DNA of 64,000 bases from Euryodendron excelsum (GCA_033060915.1 CM065392.1:8565001-8629000), one strand, 5' to 3'; shown: positions 44,998 to 56,924, counted from the first letter of the stretch. Notes: generated by a model not told the origin, from the sequence alone. Numbers and translations: made by a program.

Positions 44998-46491
44998 GAA
45001 CGCTGACCTTTGAAGACCACCCTTGGAGGACGTTCCTTGATTCTTCTTAGTTGTGTACATCTGCACACTAGTCAAAAATGCCACAAACTCATTTGAAAAA
45101 TTGCATAAGTATTAGGCGTATATATTTATAGAGAGAGAAATAGAGAGACTTTATATAGGTGAATGCAGTTGAAGGCGCCACCAGCAACCAGCATGTCTCA
45201 GTGTAGCAGAAGTCAAAATATTATTTATAGTTCGACAACGGTGCAAGATATGATGACAGAGAAGAGAGATTTTTAAAAGGCCGGAGAACATGAGAGATGA
45301 CAGGTCATAGAAGGAGAATTGAAGTGAGATTAGGAGGCATGGATGAGAACACTAGTGAGCCATGGAGTTTTTTTTTGTTTTATTTTCTAGACTTAAAAAA
45401 AAATCATGAAGTTTTCTATTTAAAATGATTGATAAGTTTCTTATTTGAGTCATATTTAGGGCCAGAACTATACTTTACCTGTGGCACCCCCCATCTTTGG
45501 ATTAAGCCTCCTATATATAGTGTATAGATGAATGTTTTAGCAAAATTTATTTTACTAGCACCCCCAAAAAATTTAAAATCCTACCAAATTTAACAAAATA
45601 TCAACATTTTTGTATAGTAAATTGTGAATCCTACCTATTTGTTGCCTAAGAAACACTTTAAAATCCCAACTATCATATGATTCTAATAAAATTTTCTATA
45701 TAAAATTTTTGTATGCATAAATTTTTTTCATAATAATTATATGAATAGGTAAAATTATATATTTCATGTTTCAGCACCCCCAAAATAAATCCTAGTTCTA
45801 CCCTGGTCATAGTCCTACTTAAAGCTTCTCTTTATTATGTAAAGCAAAAAACCATACATAATGTTTCCTACAAATATTCCACGACTTAAAAAAAGAGAAA
45901 AATATGCATAAGTTTCCCATTTCCCCTTCCTGATTAGCCCAGAATGCCTTTTTTTTTTTCTTTCTCTGTCTCTGATTAAGCTGACTATCTTTCCCTTTTT
46001 TAATAAATCTAACTCCACCCTCTTTCATCTACCAAGTTTTTCTTTCCTTCTGCAAGGATAGCCAACAAACTTTTTTTTTTAAAGTTAATTAACTTGACTT
46101 TTCCAATCCCTTCACCACTTTCTCTCATGCGCTCAAGGTTCCCCCCACCTCCATGCAAATTTTCCAAAAATTCTATTCCTTGTGATGCGTACTTAACTTC
46201 CTAAAATAACATTGGAAAACCTTCTTAAACTTTTTACTGTAGAAATGTCATTTCCACTTGGCAAAACTGCTACGACTTTTTTTTTTTTTCTTACAAAAAC
46301 TTTGAGATAAAGATGTGTTTTTCTCCCCTGGGTATTCTTTAACCTTTGTTACTCAAAGCTCAAAGTAATTTCTTACAGTGCTTTTAAATTTGTGCTATCC
46401 AACTTTCAAACAACCATCAATGTGGTGTTTAATCTGGATAGAAGTTGGTGAAGGAAATTTTCTCTCAAATACTTATACAAATTTATGCTTA
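44998..46491. other. Intergenic stretch between copia element 2 and LTR B3
   Basis: No gene was recognised. The phrase GCACCCCCMAAA recurs near 45485, 45560 and 45775, and GGGCCAGAACTATAC at 45460 resembles the end of a common plant repeat; neither could be classified. T-rich runs lie near 45950 and 46270. Confidence 0.45.
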
Positions 46492-47630
46492 TGTAATTGT
46501 ACTCTAAAAGTGCAATCATAATACCCTAACTTGTACTATGCTAACCTTAATCTTGGAGTTTATCTGGTTGTTTTAACTATATCTCAGTGCTAACTTAGTT
46601 TGTTTGATGTTACGTAGGTTTCGGGCTTAAATCGAACTAGTTCAAGGATCATTTGAGCAAGGGAAAAGAAGAACGTTCGAACAGTCCATCAAACTTCAGA
46701 GAGCACTTTTGACCATTTGAATTGAGTCTGAAGCTGTTCGAAGCCCATTCTCAAGGCTGTTCGAACAACCCTTGAGGGCGTTCAAACAGTCCTCATTTGA
46801 AGAAAGGCTTGTTCGAATCAGGTTTGAAGTTACAGAGGCTGGTTGGGACCTCTTGGAAGACCGTTAGCAAGGCATTTGAATTGTGCGCGGCGACTTTGTT
46901 TTATTCTCATATATAAGGCAGTTTTCTACCCAATTTCAGGTTCTAGCTTAGAAAGTAAGATTCTTAGGTATTGTAAGTAGTTTTGAGAGCATTGTAGAGA
47001 GAGAAACTCATAGATTCAAATATCTTTTATATTCTAGCTTTCCAATTGCATTGTTCAATTCAATGATTGTTTTCTTATGAAAATGAGTAGCCAATCTCAC
47101 TCTTGGAGACAATTGTGAAGATCATCCCATGATCTTAAGGTTTTTAAAGGAGGTAATTGAATTACGATTGATCTATCTTTCAAATCTTAGAATTCTTTGT
47201 AACTGTACCTAGCTCTCTAAGGAAACTTAGACTCTTAACTAAGTTTGGTAAACTCAATGCACAAACCTTTGTTTGGTATTGAGATTGCACAAACTGATGG
47301 TATGAGTCTAATGACTTTAACTTGATTATAATTCTAAGTTCAATTATCAATGAATTCATATTCTGAATTATTAAATTCTTTGAATCAAAGACTCTTGAAA
47401 TGGCCAATGATTTGAGTAATCACATCTTCTTGAAACCTTGATTGATTGGATGATTGGATCAATTAGATCTAAGATCTTCTCTTTTATAAATCTATAGTCT
47501 TAATATTGATTAGTTTAGACAAATTAACATCACAAAACAAATCAATTTTTGGTTTACATTTCTAGAAGTCTTCTATTGTAGTTGTTACGAATCCAAGATA
47601 AAAGAGTGCTAGTCAGAGGCTAAAGTTCAA
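46492..47630 (+). repeat. LTR-like repeat, family B copy 3 (LINE at its 3' side)
   Basis: It starts TAATTGTACTCTAAAAG, matching the LTR B2 start. It keeps GCTAACTTAGTTT and TTCGGGCTTAAA at the same spacing, then a cluster of GTTCGAAC-like motifs at about 46670-46810, then the AT-rich downstream part shared with copy 1. The poly(T) end of the LINE lies at 47631. The LTR's own right end and duplication were not found, so it is probably cut there. Confidence 0.65.
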
Positions 47631-47887
47631 TTTTTTTTTTTTGAACAAATAAAGGAGAATATATTGATAGAAAAAGGTTACAAGCATTAAAACTCTTCAA
47701 AGCTAGAAGGCTTTCAAGAGCAACTACCTAAAAGGAGCCAGATTAAATAGTTGAACAGGGATCAACCATTCAAGCAGCAAAGAAAATTACACCAAAGAAG
47801 AAGGGTCAAGTGCTTTAACTGCTTTAATTGCATGTAAAAAATTGAAACAGCTACAGCTTCCACTTTTTGTTTTTGCCTAAATCCATG

Positions 47888-48208
47888 CTAGGACCTGTTG
47901 TTTGATGAAATCAACAATTTCCTCCCAGCTACTTTGTGTATCATTGAAGATTGCCTCGTTTCTAGCCCTCCAGATATTCCATATAATAAGGCCTCCCAAA
48001 TCAGTTTTCCCAATTTGCTGTGCTTCTGATCCAGCCACCAGGAGCAATGCTGATCAATAGAGCCAGTGCAAACCCACTTCAACCCCCACCATTTAAAAAT
48101 ATTACTCCAAACTAGCCAAGCTACTCTGTATTTTAAGAGGAGATGATCTGAGTCTTCAAGATCTTTCTTGCAAAATCCACAAAGTAAGCTATCCTTATAG
48201 CTAAACAT
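47888..48208 (-). pseudogene. zf-RVT-like C-terminal domain of the LINE
   Basis: FSYKDSLLCGFCKKDLEDSD followed by HLLLKYRVAWLVWSNIFKWW has the CxxC...H spacing and Trp-rich pattern of the zinc-binding domain that follows RT in plant LINEs. An open frame of 106 codons remains. Confidence 0.75.
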
Positions 48209-48896
48209 GTTTCTCTACATCAAAAATACTCTGGATTTTATCTTTTTATGGAGTACCAACCACCCAAAAATTTGAATCTTAAGAGGAGCCCAAGTTTTCC
48301 ACACCTATCCCATTACAGATTCTTCTTGAGGAGCCACCTTCTTAGCTAATTGATAGTAGGATCTCACTGAAAATAGCCCATTTGTGTTTGCTTTCCAAAG
48401 AATGAGTCATTACCATTCTCATTAAAAACCTCTGTGCTCACTGAGCCTTTTAATTCTTTAAGACTATTCTCCTCCCAAGAAAGTAAGTTTCCTCTAAACT
48501 TAAAGTTCCATGATCCTGTAGTATCCTTAATATCTGATATTCTTGCACTTTTTTTCTCATATAGCAGATACAACCTGGGAAAACTATTTTTTAATAATGC
48601 TGCACCCATCTATGGCTCATCCCAAAAATAGGTTGTGACTCTTCCAACATTGACTTTTAAATTTGATAACAAATTTTTTTTTTTTTTAAATCTTGCTAAT
48701 CCTCCATTGAAAACAAAATGTTTTTTTATTAAGATTGATAGATCATCCCTTTCCACCCTTGGAAATATCCATTTTAATTCAATCCATTGATACTTTTGAC
48801 ACACAACTTTTCTCCATAGTACATTCCTATCAATTGCAAATTTTCACCACCACTTTGCTAGTAAAGCCATGTTCATCTCCCTTATTGGAGTCAGTC

Positions 48897-50412
48897 CTAA
48901 CCCTCCATTCTTCTTACTAGATGTGACTTTCTCCATTTTACACAATGAATACCATTTTTTCCTTGTTGATCCCCCCACAAAATTTTTTTTTGCATTTTGT
49001 CTATTTCCTTGCACACTATAATAGGTGCCCTATACATTGAAACGTAATAAATTGGTAGATTTGCCAAAGTAGATTTTATCAGTGTTAGCCTTCCACTTAT
49101 TGACAGATATCTTCTTTTCCACAAAGCCAGCTTGTTCTTAATATTTGTCAACACCCCTGCCCAATAGTTTGAATTTCTAGGATTTCCTCCTAAAGAAAGT
49201 CCCAGATATTTCATGGGAAAAGCTTGTTTTTTACAGTTGAAAACATCATTGACTTTTGATAGGAATACTTCATCCACTCTAACTCCACTGACTACTGACT
49301 TTTGAAAATTAATCATAAGACCAGACAATAGTTTATAACGTCTCAGAATTCTTTTTAAGTTATTCACTTCCTCCAGATCAGCAGACCAAAATAACAGGGT
49401 TTCATCAGCAAACTATAAATGAGATATAGACAAACCTTTTTGATCCTATTGTAAATCCCTTGATGATTTCCAAAGACCTTGCTCTATAAAGGAGCACATT
49501 TATTGTTAATCCCTTGATGATTTCCAAAGACCTTGCTCTATAAAAGAGCACATTTAGCCCCTCAGTGGCTATAATGAATAGAAAAGGTGATAAGAGGTCA
49601 CCTTGCCTCAATGCTTTATGCATTTTGAATTCTTTAGTCGGGGCCCCATTAATAAGAACTGATACCCATGACAAGCCCTCCTTGATCCATCTTCCCTCTT
49701 TGTCATCAAAATTCATTTTAGCCATCATATGAAACAGAAAATCCCAATTTACATTGTCAAAGGCTTTCTCAAAATCCAATTTAATAACCAAACCTTTTTC
49801 CTTTTCTCTCTTCTATTTGTCAAATAATTCATTTGCTGTCAAAACTCCATCAAGGATTTATCTATCCTTTACAAAAGAAGATTGATTTTCCCCAATGATT
49901 TTCCCTATAACCTTTCTTAGTCTAATAGATAATGATTTAGATAGGATCTTATAAACTGAAGACAACAATGAGATAGGCCTATAATTTGCTAAAGATTTGG
50001 GACAATCATTTTTAGGTGCCAAGGCTAAGAAAGAACCATTTATACCTTTGAGAAGCTTGCCATTTGCATAGAATTCCTCCATAATCTTTAGTATGTCTCC
50101 CTTTTTCAATTTACAGAAATTTTGCCATAAACTCAATTTGAAGCCATCAAGACCAGGAACCTTGTTGCCATTGCAGCTTTTGAGAGCATTCCAGATTTCC
50201 ATCTTATTAAAGCTGGTTTTTAGAGAGGACTGCTCTTCTATGCTCAATTTTCCCAACACTTCACCTTCCAAGATTGGCTTATCCCTGTAGTCTTCATAGA
50301 AACCTCTTGCAAAGTGGTTGTAAATTGCTTCCTTGTTTTGGTTTGGTTGAGAAACCACCCTTACATTTACCATCACTAGACCAATATAATTCCTCCTAGA
50401 TCTTGCTTTCAT
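48897..50412 (-). pseudogene. Reverse transcriptase of the LINE, broken
   Basis: Motifs in order are KVPGLDGFKLSLWQNFCK, NYRPISLLSSVYKILSKSLS, IRLRKVIG...ENQSSFVKDR (to 49858), and VIKLDFEKAFDNVNWDFLFH, LRQGDLLSPFLFIIATEGLN (49791 on). The catalytic box reads FADETLLFW in another frame, with a stop directly before it, near 49410. Then come MKYLGLSLGGNP and LWKRRYLSISGRLTLIKSTL (49367-48897). A 54-bp in-frame duplication lies between the fourth and fifth RT blocks. Confidence 0.9.
49456..49563. repeat. 54-bp tandem duplication within the LINE RT
   Basis: TCCCTTGATGATTTCCAAAG and the following GACCTTGCTCTATAAARGAG recur at a 54-bp offset. This adds 18 codons (LLYRARSLEIIKG repeated) without a frame change. 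Confidence 0.93.
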
Positions 50413-50816
50413 AGATGCATGGAAGTAGTTGGAGATTTTATCTCCTAGCTTTAACCATAGCTTTCTAAATTTCTGCCTGTTGAAAGATTCCTCCCTTAGA
50501 TAATATTTTCAAAGTTTTTGTCTGATGTCTCTTTTCCTTTGAACTTGTTCCTTTGAAGGATTGTTTTCCCCTTTAAGGTCCATCATATGTAAGTCCTCCT
50601 CCAGTTTTCTTGGTTTAGATTCCCATGAGTTAACCTTTAATTTGTGCCACTCCTTAATTTTCCTTTTGAGAAACTGCATCTTTTTGAACAATAAGAAAAC
50701 TGTTTGTCTTGGTGATTTCATACAAGACTATACTTTTTTTACAATGAGGTTGAAGGATTTCATTTTGAACCAAGTCTCAAAACACTTTAAGAGGCTTTGG
50801 GCCTTAATCCTTTGTT

Positions 50817-51295
50817 TCATCTGATAATAGGACGAGGTAATGATCTGATAACAATCTTTGTAGGCCCCATATGTGAGCAATTAAAATTATACAACCATTC
50901 ATTAGTCAAAAGTAACCTATCTAATCTACTCCACACCTCTTCACTTTGCAGATTTGACCATGTATAGCAACTTCCCAACATAGGTAAGTCCACTAATTTT
51001 GCATTGTTGATGAACCTGAGAAAATTTCTCATACCTCTTGTCACTCTGCTGCAAGTTGACCTTTCCCCAATTCTCAAGATCTTATTAAAGTCTCCTCCCA
51101 CACACCAAGGCATATGATATTGAGTTTTCAGAGCTAGCAATTTGTCCCATAGCATAGATCTGTCATCCTCATTATTTGGAGCATACAAGTTCAAGATTGC
51201 CATTTTGAAGTTATTTTTGAATTTTTGTATTAAAAAGATAAAACGTTTTTCCTTTATTAATGCCTCCAAATTGAAAAAATCCTCTTCATAGACAT
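50817..51295 (-). pseudogene. Endonuclease domain fragment of the LINE
   Basis: NLYAPNNEDDRSMLWDKLLA, MPWCVGGDFNKIL, and GSCYTWSN...VWSRLDRLL are the middle and late motifs of the apurinic-type endonuclease of plant L1 elements. The N-terminal catalytic block is missing because the copy is 5' truncated. The usual SDHxP end appears decayed. Confidence 0.85.
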
Positions 51296-51300
51296 ATAAA

Positions 51301-51989
51301 AGTTGTCACGCTTACTCCTAATCAGGTTTCATTAACACCATTTTAGGGTGAGTGTGATCGCATAAGTTATTTACTTGCGAATGATACTTCATAACAATCC
51401 TAAAGATAAGAATCTTGTAAGGGATAAACAACATCATTATATATAAAACCATCCCATAATCATCATACATACATGAGAGAGCTATCAAAGCAAACTTTGC
51501 AAATCGTTACAAGGTGAAAATGTAAATGAACTCCAAAACATCCTCACTTAAGTGTACAACATAGACAAAAACTAAAACTCAAACTAGAAGATCTCTCCAC
51601 AACTTATCAACTCGACACCAATAGTAGTGGACTGAACATCAACTCCTATTTCTATAAAATAACTTGTGTGGGTGTGAGTTTTATATCAACGTGCTTATTA
51701 AGATAATTAAATTTGTAAACAACGAATACAAATTTGTAAAGAATGAATATAAGATAAACATCGAATCAATCGCCAATAGATAATCTACCATCATCACTGA
51801 GAAATGTCTCATGTAATGTAATGTTTGATGCTACAATATATGTGCGCGCTGTTTTAATAACATTGCCCAATTCATGGCTGGCATGTTATTTAGAATGTTT
51901 CACATCGACACTCTTTAGGTTAGTCCCACATCGACTTAACCTCTACCAGTGCAATGCAAGTTATGCACACAATATATATTGTATGCAAT
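51301..51989. other. Stretch between the LINE and the Athila-like region
   Basis: AT-rich. CACATCGACACTC and CCACATCGACTTAAC near 51900-51930 are short phrases common in plant repeats. Nothing else was recognised. Confidence 0.4.
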
Positions 51990-52085
51990 TGTAAGCACCC
52001 CATTTTTGCCCGCTCGGGTAATCTTCGGCCCGACTGGACTGACTTTCAAACCAACATGGACAAATTTAAGCCCAAATCAATTTTC
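51990..52085 (+). repeat. Orphan fragment resembling the 5' end of a family-A LTR
   Basis: TGTAAGCACCCCATTTTTGC, then CCGCTCGGGTAATCTTCGGC, matches the - strand start of LTR A1 (7035 leftward) with few differences over about 43 bp, and both continue with AAGCCCAAAT. Here it is on the + strand, and the match fades after about 95 bp. Confidence 0.5.
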
Positions 52086-53116
52086 TAGACTCAATGCAGT
52101 TAATTGTTATGCCTCCAGATGTGCTTCACAATCGGAGTCACTCTGCAAGAATACGGAGGTCGCGAATGTAGTAAAACCGAAGAATCCAGTGTCATTCTCT
52201 CCTAAGAAAATTCTGCAAATATAGCAACAAAACTAAACTAGCATGGACACTTATCTTGATGGATTGCAAAGGAAAATTCATTTCTTTTTCTAACATAAAA
52301 TAGACCGAAAATTTGTTGATTTTGAGATGATGGTTGTTCTATGATTAGTGCAATAACTTAATAATTGATAAAGGCAATAAAATCTAGTTTTATGTAATTA
52401 GGGACAAGCTTGGATATGGTTATTTCAATCCACCAATTCACAATAAGGGTTTCAAATGAGAAGTTTACAACTCAAATCAGGAATCGCACCTTGGATTCTT
52501 GATCCGGAAAATGTTGACTATAAAAATGTGGGTTTATGTTTGATTGAGCATAAAGATGAAATTTATGACTAGCATCCTACAATCAAACCTTAGACATGTG
52601 CAATACCTATACCAAACATTGATTTGTGTACAAATATTGCCGAGGGGTTATGGACCTAAGTTTTTCTAATGAATCTCATGCTAAATCAAATGGAACCATG
52701 GAATTCCAAGGATATGGCTTTAAAGTTCATACATCTCATTTTCAACCCTTTGAAGATCTTTGGTGGATCTTCACAACCACATCCAAGGGATGTTTAGCTA
52801 CTAGAATCCATGTCAAAGAGCATAAATGAAGACCAATCTACCATTAAACTATGTAGAACTAATGTTTGGTTGCTAAGAAAGTGAGAGAAAATGGCAAGAA
52901 AATGAGAGAAAATGGCTAGAAAGAGTAGATAAATATTCACTTCATATATAAAATATTCATTTACAATGATCCAAAAGCAATAAATAACAACATTACAAGG
53001 CATTAAAGTAATCTAACTAAAAACCTTACAAAATATTAAAAGTTTCCCTTTAAAGCTCCTCCTACTGTCCAGATTTGCAGATTCTCGACATCCAAACCTT
53101 TGTCCCCGTGTATACA

Positions 53117-53128
53117 GCTTTTATACTC
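53117..53128 (-). promoter_or_regulatory. TATA-like box of the Athila-like LTR
   Basis: The - strand reads GAGTATAAAAGC, just downstream in element sense of the GATCGATCG cluster. Confidence 0.5.
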
Positions 53129-53149
53129 TGCAAAAAATAGACTCTGTAC

Positions 53150-53395
53150 AGACCGATCGAACACCCGATCGATCGCAAAACTGACCTCTCTGAAGTTTGC
53201 ATTTTATGTCGTCTATTGAGGGAGTTCCGACGTCACCGATCGAATGGCCGATTGATCAGAAAAGTACCCTCTCTGAAGTTTGTTGCAGAAGGTCGAACAG
53301 AGATCTCCGATCGATCGGTGCTCCAGGTGATCGATCGGCCGATCGAATGTTCTGTGGACCGTTCGATCGGCCAATCGATCGATCGAACAGTCATC
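53150..53395. repeat. GATCGATCG palindrome cluster in the Athila-like LTR
   Basis: More than ten GATCG cores occur in 245 bp, several as GATCGATCG and two as CGATCGGCCGATCG-type composites. They are interleaved with ACCTCTCTGAAGTT. Short ORFs through this block are by-products of the repeat. Confidence 0.9.
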
Positions 53396-53559
53396 CAAAT
53401 TTTTGCCTGTTTGCCTTGTCTTAATCTCCAATTCCTGTAAAAAGTGCATAAAAGGGTTTTAATGCATTTTAGGAGTAAAAATACTATATTAACATTGAAA
53501 TTCAACTAATCAACCACCAATTTAGGCTTAGAGATTACTATTTTTGAGAGTAATCAACA

Positions 53560-53572
53560 CCCCCCAACTAAG
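53560..53572 (-). other. Polypurine tract of the Athila-like element
   Basis: The - strand reads CTTAGTTGGGGGG directly before the LTR start TGTTGATTAC. Confidence 0.75.
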
Positions 53573-55090
53573 CCTTTGATAGTCCCTATCAAAGTACGAA
53601 AGGAAAAACAAAAATATATACAACATGTATTAGCCTCATTCAAGTCAAATCTCTATCCACCTAGGTTGTGAACCATCGCAAGGCAAAGACATAAAACATG
53701 AAAGAAATAAAACACATTGACACGTACTACCAATGACACATGACCCTAATGACTCATAACTCGTATAATTACGTCTTTGATGCTTCGATCCAAGTCTCAC
53801 AAGGCATACACTCAACTTTGACGAGTAAATGTATAAACCATGTAAGTAGAGCAATTCCGAAACCAAAAAATGAATAAATTGTAAGTGTATCGACTTGGCA
53901 TTGCTTCATGAAGGAATATTCACAGCTTAAGCATAATTTAGAAAATTGACATTAATGTCTTATACATAATTGAATTAAAGATTCATGTATCTTCGGATAT
54001 CGAGGCCATAAGAGTGATAAATGAAAGAAGAGCCATGTAAGAGGATAGAAAGTGGTAATAGGTTTCAACATATGCATGCGTATTACATATGATGATCAAT
54101 GACATTCACTTCTGCACTTTCAATCTTTTGAATCACTTTTGAAATTTTTTCATCTTCCTTCACCTCACTTCTTTTGTATTTGATTCTCTTTTTATTTTTT
54201 ATTTATTTTTTATTTTTTATACTCTCCAACTCCATACACTTTCAATTTTACAAATGTAAGAACAATGCATCAATTGGCATTGACAACTTTTAAACTTATG
54301 CACATGCATATGAAAATTAAGATGAAGAAAAATACACATGAAATGGCTCAATGGAATGAAATGGCCTATGAGTTTAGAATCCGAAGAATACAACAAATCA
54401 AAACTTCAAAAGTGTATAAGGGGTCAATAAATCTATCTAACACTCGAACATGTAAACCAAAATCAAATATAATGAAGCTATTCAATGAATGAGGATCAAC
54501 AAAAATAATCCTAAATAAATATAATTCACTCTCCAAAGGCGGTAAATAGGCTCTAAAGCTCACACGGTAAAAATCTCCACCTTATAAGGACATGCATGCA
54601 TAAGAATGAAACATAAGGCATCACATAACATGTTAGTGCACAACAAAGTAAATTGTCTCTTATAATGATTTTATGCCAAAAACTTGCGATGTGTCATAAT
54701 CTCTAAGGTGGGTTAATTATCAACTCAAATTTAATAAAAAATATGGTATGGTACTTGTCTGAAACAACCTTGACACCCCCATCACAAAAATTTAAAAAGA
54801 AATGATATCAACAATTAAGGTGTCAAGTTATAGTGAAGAGCGATATTGATACCATACAATACCCATTACCTCTGTCAGAACCATACATACGATATGGATA
54901 TCAATCAAAAAGTATACCTGTAACTGAAATGCCAAAATATACTCGAGATAGACAAAAAATACAATAAAAGTATACAAAAAAAAAGGGTACGCCAAAATAG
55001 GAAAGATCATTATACAAATAGCTAAAAAATAACTACATCCACTATACTAAAAGAGATTTAGATACATCATATGAAATGAAATGCTATGAA
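53573..55090 (-). other. Non-coding tail between env-like ORF and 3' LTR
   Basis: AT-rich, without domain matches. T-rich CTTTTTATTTTTTATTTATT-type sequence lies near 54190. Long untranslated stretches here are usual for Athila-type elements. Confidence 0.5.
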
Positions 55091-56400
55091 ATGCACAATG
55101 CATCTAATCTAATTGGAGATCAGAAAAGAAGTCCCTATCATCATCCGGAGGAGGTTGTCCAAGGTGCTGGATAATCTCTTGGAGTTGAGTGGACTGTGTC
55201 TACTGCTGTTGCTGAATGTCAGTCTGCTGAGCCTGAAGTGTAGCAATGGCAATGTCCTGGAGATCTAATCTAGCCATAATGTCGGCCTGCCACTGTTGGT
55301 GCTCTGTCTGCTGAGTGGTCAGCTGCTCCTGGATGGCTGTCAAAGTTTGAAGTATTGTCCCCTTAGCTGGCTCCTCCTGATCCTGAACCTAGGGCTGTGC
55401 TGGCTGCTCTGTTTGATCCTGCTGCTGCTTCCCTGACTAGGTCTCGACCTGTGTTTGAGAAGGCGGCTGCTGAGAAGATGAGTGAGCTGAACTAGTTGTC
55501 CCCCCTTCTTATCCAACTGCCCTGCCGCCCTCTTCTCTATCTTCCAGTCTATGTCAGTCGAGGAGGATAGCAGGACAACATCTGCAACGCCAACCCCAAC
55601 TGCCCTAATCCTCGCTGTCAGAAGGCAACCAAAGGGGATGTTAGACTGGGGAATAGCAACCTGGGTCCCGACCCACAGTGCTATATACATGAAGTGGGGC
55701 AAGTCAATAGTCCTGCCTGATCCAATAGGCCACATCAACTGCCCCCGCATCCTACTACACTCCACTATCCTCCCCAGTGGAAAGATCGAATATCATGTCC
55801 ATAGGAAAAACGGGTGATGTCTGGGGGCAAGCTACCTAATCCTGATCTGGGAAGCGGTCTAGGACTCTCCTGGTGCTAAAATCTGGGCGCACATCTCCTC
55901 ATAAGATGGCGGGTGTTTCCCGTCATAAGAGAACTGAGGGTTAGCAACCCTCGGTAAACCAAACTGCTCGGCAAAGGAATCCAAGGTGATAACAACATCC
56001 CTACCCTGAACCCAAGAGCGAATAATATGCCTGTCGCCACCAATAGGGTCTAATAAAATGTTGGCCATGAACTTTGCCACGAGGGAGGCTGAGTACTGGC
56101 CTCTAAAGGAAGCTAACCCTAACCAATGGTGATCGGTCAATGGCCTGACCAATAGTATGGCTCTCCATCGAACTGACTCACGGTCCAACGCCTCTCCACT
56201 ACCACCTTACGGGTGCTGCACACCCGTCCGAACTCTTGCTCTTGATCTCTCCCCAAGAAACGAGTAGTATCATACTCTCCCTCTCTCTCCCTCTTAGCAT
56301 GCTCTCGCTAGAACTGCTAAAACAGAGCCCGAGTCTAAGAAGCCCCCACCCCAGCTGTACCCTCAGTACTCCTAGTCTCAACTATCGACCTCTAACTAAG
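55091..56400 (-). pseudogene. Env-like ORF of the Athila-like element, broken
   Basis: The N-terminal part reads YDTTRFLGRDQEQEFGRV and then KVVVERRWTVSQFDGE (about 56290-56160). This is the start pattern of the large plant-element ORF often labelled 'putative plant transposon protein'. Next come LVAKFMANILLDPIGGDRH, IIRSWVQGRDVVITLDSF and AEQFGLPRV (56188-55859), then WPIGSGRTIDLPHFMYIALW. The end is Gln-rich (ATLQAQQTDIQQQQ region, about 55300-55180), likely a coiled coil. The frame changes near 56190 and stops occur near 55860 and later. In Athila this ORF sits where an envelope gene would, but its function is unproven. Confidence 0.7.
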
Positions 56401-56589
56401 CTAAGTACAGCTGGAAATGAAAGAATGGACAAAGATCGGCAGAAAGAATACCTCTTGAAGCGCAGAAAACCGCAAGAAGATGAAACAAAGTCCACCAAAG
56501 TGAGTTGGCAGGGCCTCGCTGCTCCGATATATGAAAAGACTCCCAAAACTCTCAACTTCTCACGTGTGAATGTTAATGAAAAGTAAACA

Positions 56590-56830
56590 TTTGGATTTAA
56601 ATAGGCAGCTCTCATTCCCGATCGATCGACTCTTAAATCGATCGATCGCCTCGTAGACCGATCGAAATGGAGCGCCAGTGATCAAACGGCCGATCGATCG
56701 ATACCGCTCCCTTTCGATCGGTGTGTTAATAAATGCCATGCCCGATCGATCGCTACTGCTTCACTCGATCGGCCGATCGATCGGTTTGGCACACCAATCG
56801 ATCGCAAAAACTGCCTCTCTGAAGTTCTAC
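56590..56830 (-). promoter_or_regulatory. Internal GATCGATCG cluster and TATA-like site before the env-like ORF
   Basis: The block at 56615-56810 repeats the palindromic GATCGATCG and CGATCGGCCGATCG motifs of the 3' LTR. It shares with it GATCGCAAAA followed by CTGCCTCTCTGAAGTT. On the - strand a TATTTAAATCC sequence follows near 56590-56602, then the env-like region. This copies the order cluster, TATA, transcript seen in the LTR. A subgenomic promoter is an inference; it could be a chance capture of LTR sequence. Confidence 0.45.
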
Positions 56831-56868
56831 AGAAATTCTCAAGATTTTCCACAGCAACATACAAATCG

Positions 56869-56924
56869 TGCCCACCCCCCCGCCCCCCCCCCCCCCAAAA
56901 AAAAAAAAAAAAAAAAAAAAAAAA
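56869..56924. repeat. Poly(C)-poly(A) homopolymer junction
   Basis: A C-rich run ending in about 14 C is followed directly by 28 A. On the element's strand this is T28-G14. Confidence 0.95.

Larger units (their letters stand above)
47631..51300 (-). mobile_element. 5'-truncated L1-type LINE, dead
   Basis: A 12-nt poly(T) at 47631-47642 is the complement of the 3' poly(A) tail. Going upstream on the - strand come a zinc-binding reverse-transcriptase tail domain, RT and an endonuclease lacking its N-terminal part. Loss of the 5' end with a retained tail is typical of target-primed reverse transcription. Stops and frameshifts occur throughout. AAAGTT occurs at both edges (47623-47628 and about 51298-51303) and may be the remains of a target duplication, but this is weak. 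Confidence 0.9.
52190..53559 (-). repeat. 3' LTR of the Athila-like element (left limit uncertain)
   Basis: The inner end is well placed: on the - strand TGTTGATTACTCTC follows a GTTGGGGGG polypurine tract. The left limit at TGTCATTCTCTCC is a guess from the expected TG...CA form. Inside are a GATCGATCG cluster (53150-53395), a TATA-like box (53117-53128) and an AT-rich R/U5-like part resembling in layout the family-B copies. Confidence 0.6.

Noticed and set aside
44998..45070. Short - strand exon starting MYTTKKNQ and interrupted by copia element 2
   Set aside because: An acceptor-like site precedes it and the frame continues across the insertion, but it is too short and matches nothing I know.
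53197..53505. Overlapping ORFs on both strands around 53.2-53.5 kb with repeated Asp-Arg-Ser/Ile
   Set aside because: They are translations of the palindromic GATCGATCG cluster; both strands and several frames read similarly.
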